Positions 12,808 through 13,006 of a stretch of 13,006 bases of DNA are shown one piece after another. The stretch is taken from NCBI GenBank assembly GCA_016931365.1, contig JAFGEY010000506.1:1-13006 (forward strand), written 5' to 3'. The first letter of the stretch is position 1, and each line of letters begins with the position of its first letter. The DNA comes from Anaerolineae bacterium (GTDB taxonomy: Bacteria > Chloroflexota > Anaerolineae > JAFGEY01). A program made the position numbers and the translations under genes. The notes under the pieces were generated by a model. It searched no databases. It was not told where the DNA came from and was given only the letters and a program-made list of their open reading frames with translations.

Positions 12808-13006
12808 CTCGAATATTCTGTTGTCTCCGCCATCGGCAACCGCTGCCTGTTCACCGGTCGCCGGTACGACGCGGAGACGGGCAACACTTTCTACCGCGCG
12901 CGCTATTACTCGCCGTCATTGGGCCGCTTTCTCAGCCCGGATCCGCTGGGCTTTGACGCGGGGGATTACAACCTCTACCGCTATGCCTTCAACAACCCGG
13001 CCAACC
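12808..13006 (+). pseudogene. 5'-truncated Rhs repeat-associated core fragment, continues past window
   Basis: From 12808 the frame is open to the window edge, but there is no ATG or GTG in it and a TGA stands at 12805-12807. The 66 codons encode the end of the conserved Rhs core: IGNRCLFTGRRYDAETG, then FYRARYYSPSLGRFLSPDP, then LGFDAGDYNLYRYAFNNPAN. In complete Rhs proteins this block closes the shell and is followed directly by a variable C-terminal toxin. Everything upstream of the core end is missing, and the bases between 12781 and 12807 show no Rhs similarity in any frame. It is either a decayed gene remnant or an orphan Rhs C-terminal module waiting to recombine with a full gene. The assignment to the Rhs family is firm; its fate depends on sequence beyond base 13006. 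Confidence 0.85.

Overview
The window is GC-rich bacterial DNA. Gene style fits Chloroflexota (Anaerolineae-like): tightly coupled minus-strand operons, a SUMF1-fold protein, a GH13_18 phosphorylase, an Rhs core fragment and sigma70-type promoters. This placement is an inference from gene content, not from a marker gene.

Left part (1-5351, minus strand). A DUF554 membrane protein is followed by a perfect consensus promoter. That promoter starts a translationally coupled run: a PAS-PAS-kinase-receiver hybrid kinase with a cysteine/tryptophan insert, a receiver-first histidine kinase, peptidyl-tRNA hydrolase (pth), and a gene that leaves the window at base 1. The last three stop/start junctions overlap by 1-4 nt. 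The two kinases carry two receivers and no DNA-binding output, so they look like the sensory half of a phosphorelay.

Middle left (5410-6016, minus strand). Two small membrane proteins, Tic20/DUF4870-like and PspC-domain, form a short operon closed by a textbook intrinsic terminator.

Middle (6198-10589, plus strand). A reductive-dehalogenase/QueG-like double 4Fe-4S protein overlaps by ATGA a small protein with a PD-(D/E)XK-nuclease-like motif. A new promoter then starts a SUMF1-fold protein lacking the formylglycine-generating cysteines. After a hairpin over its stop codon comes a GH13_18 (sucrose/glucosylglycerate) phosphorylase.

Right part (10590-12449, plus strand). A 404-base gap holds a second promoter nearly identical to the one before the SUMF1 gene, a possible 72-aa single-pass membrane protein and a 17-bp palindrome. 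It is followed by a ferritin-like di-iron protein with a full ligand set. Next is a Tat-type signal/anchor protein with a coiled coil and a phage-tail-fibre-like C-terminal part.

Right edge (12628-13006). A very compact tRNA-Val(UAC) unit lies on the minus strand: consensus promoter, about 3 nt of leader, tRNA, then a 42-bp perfect palindrome serving as a terminator for both strands. Beyond it, on the plus strand, is a start-less Rhs core fragment that runs off the window and may carry a toxin module outside it.

No CRISPR array, insertion sequence, transposase, integrase or rRNA was seen.
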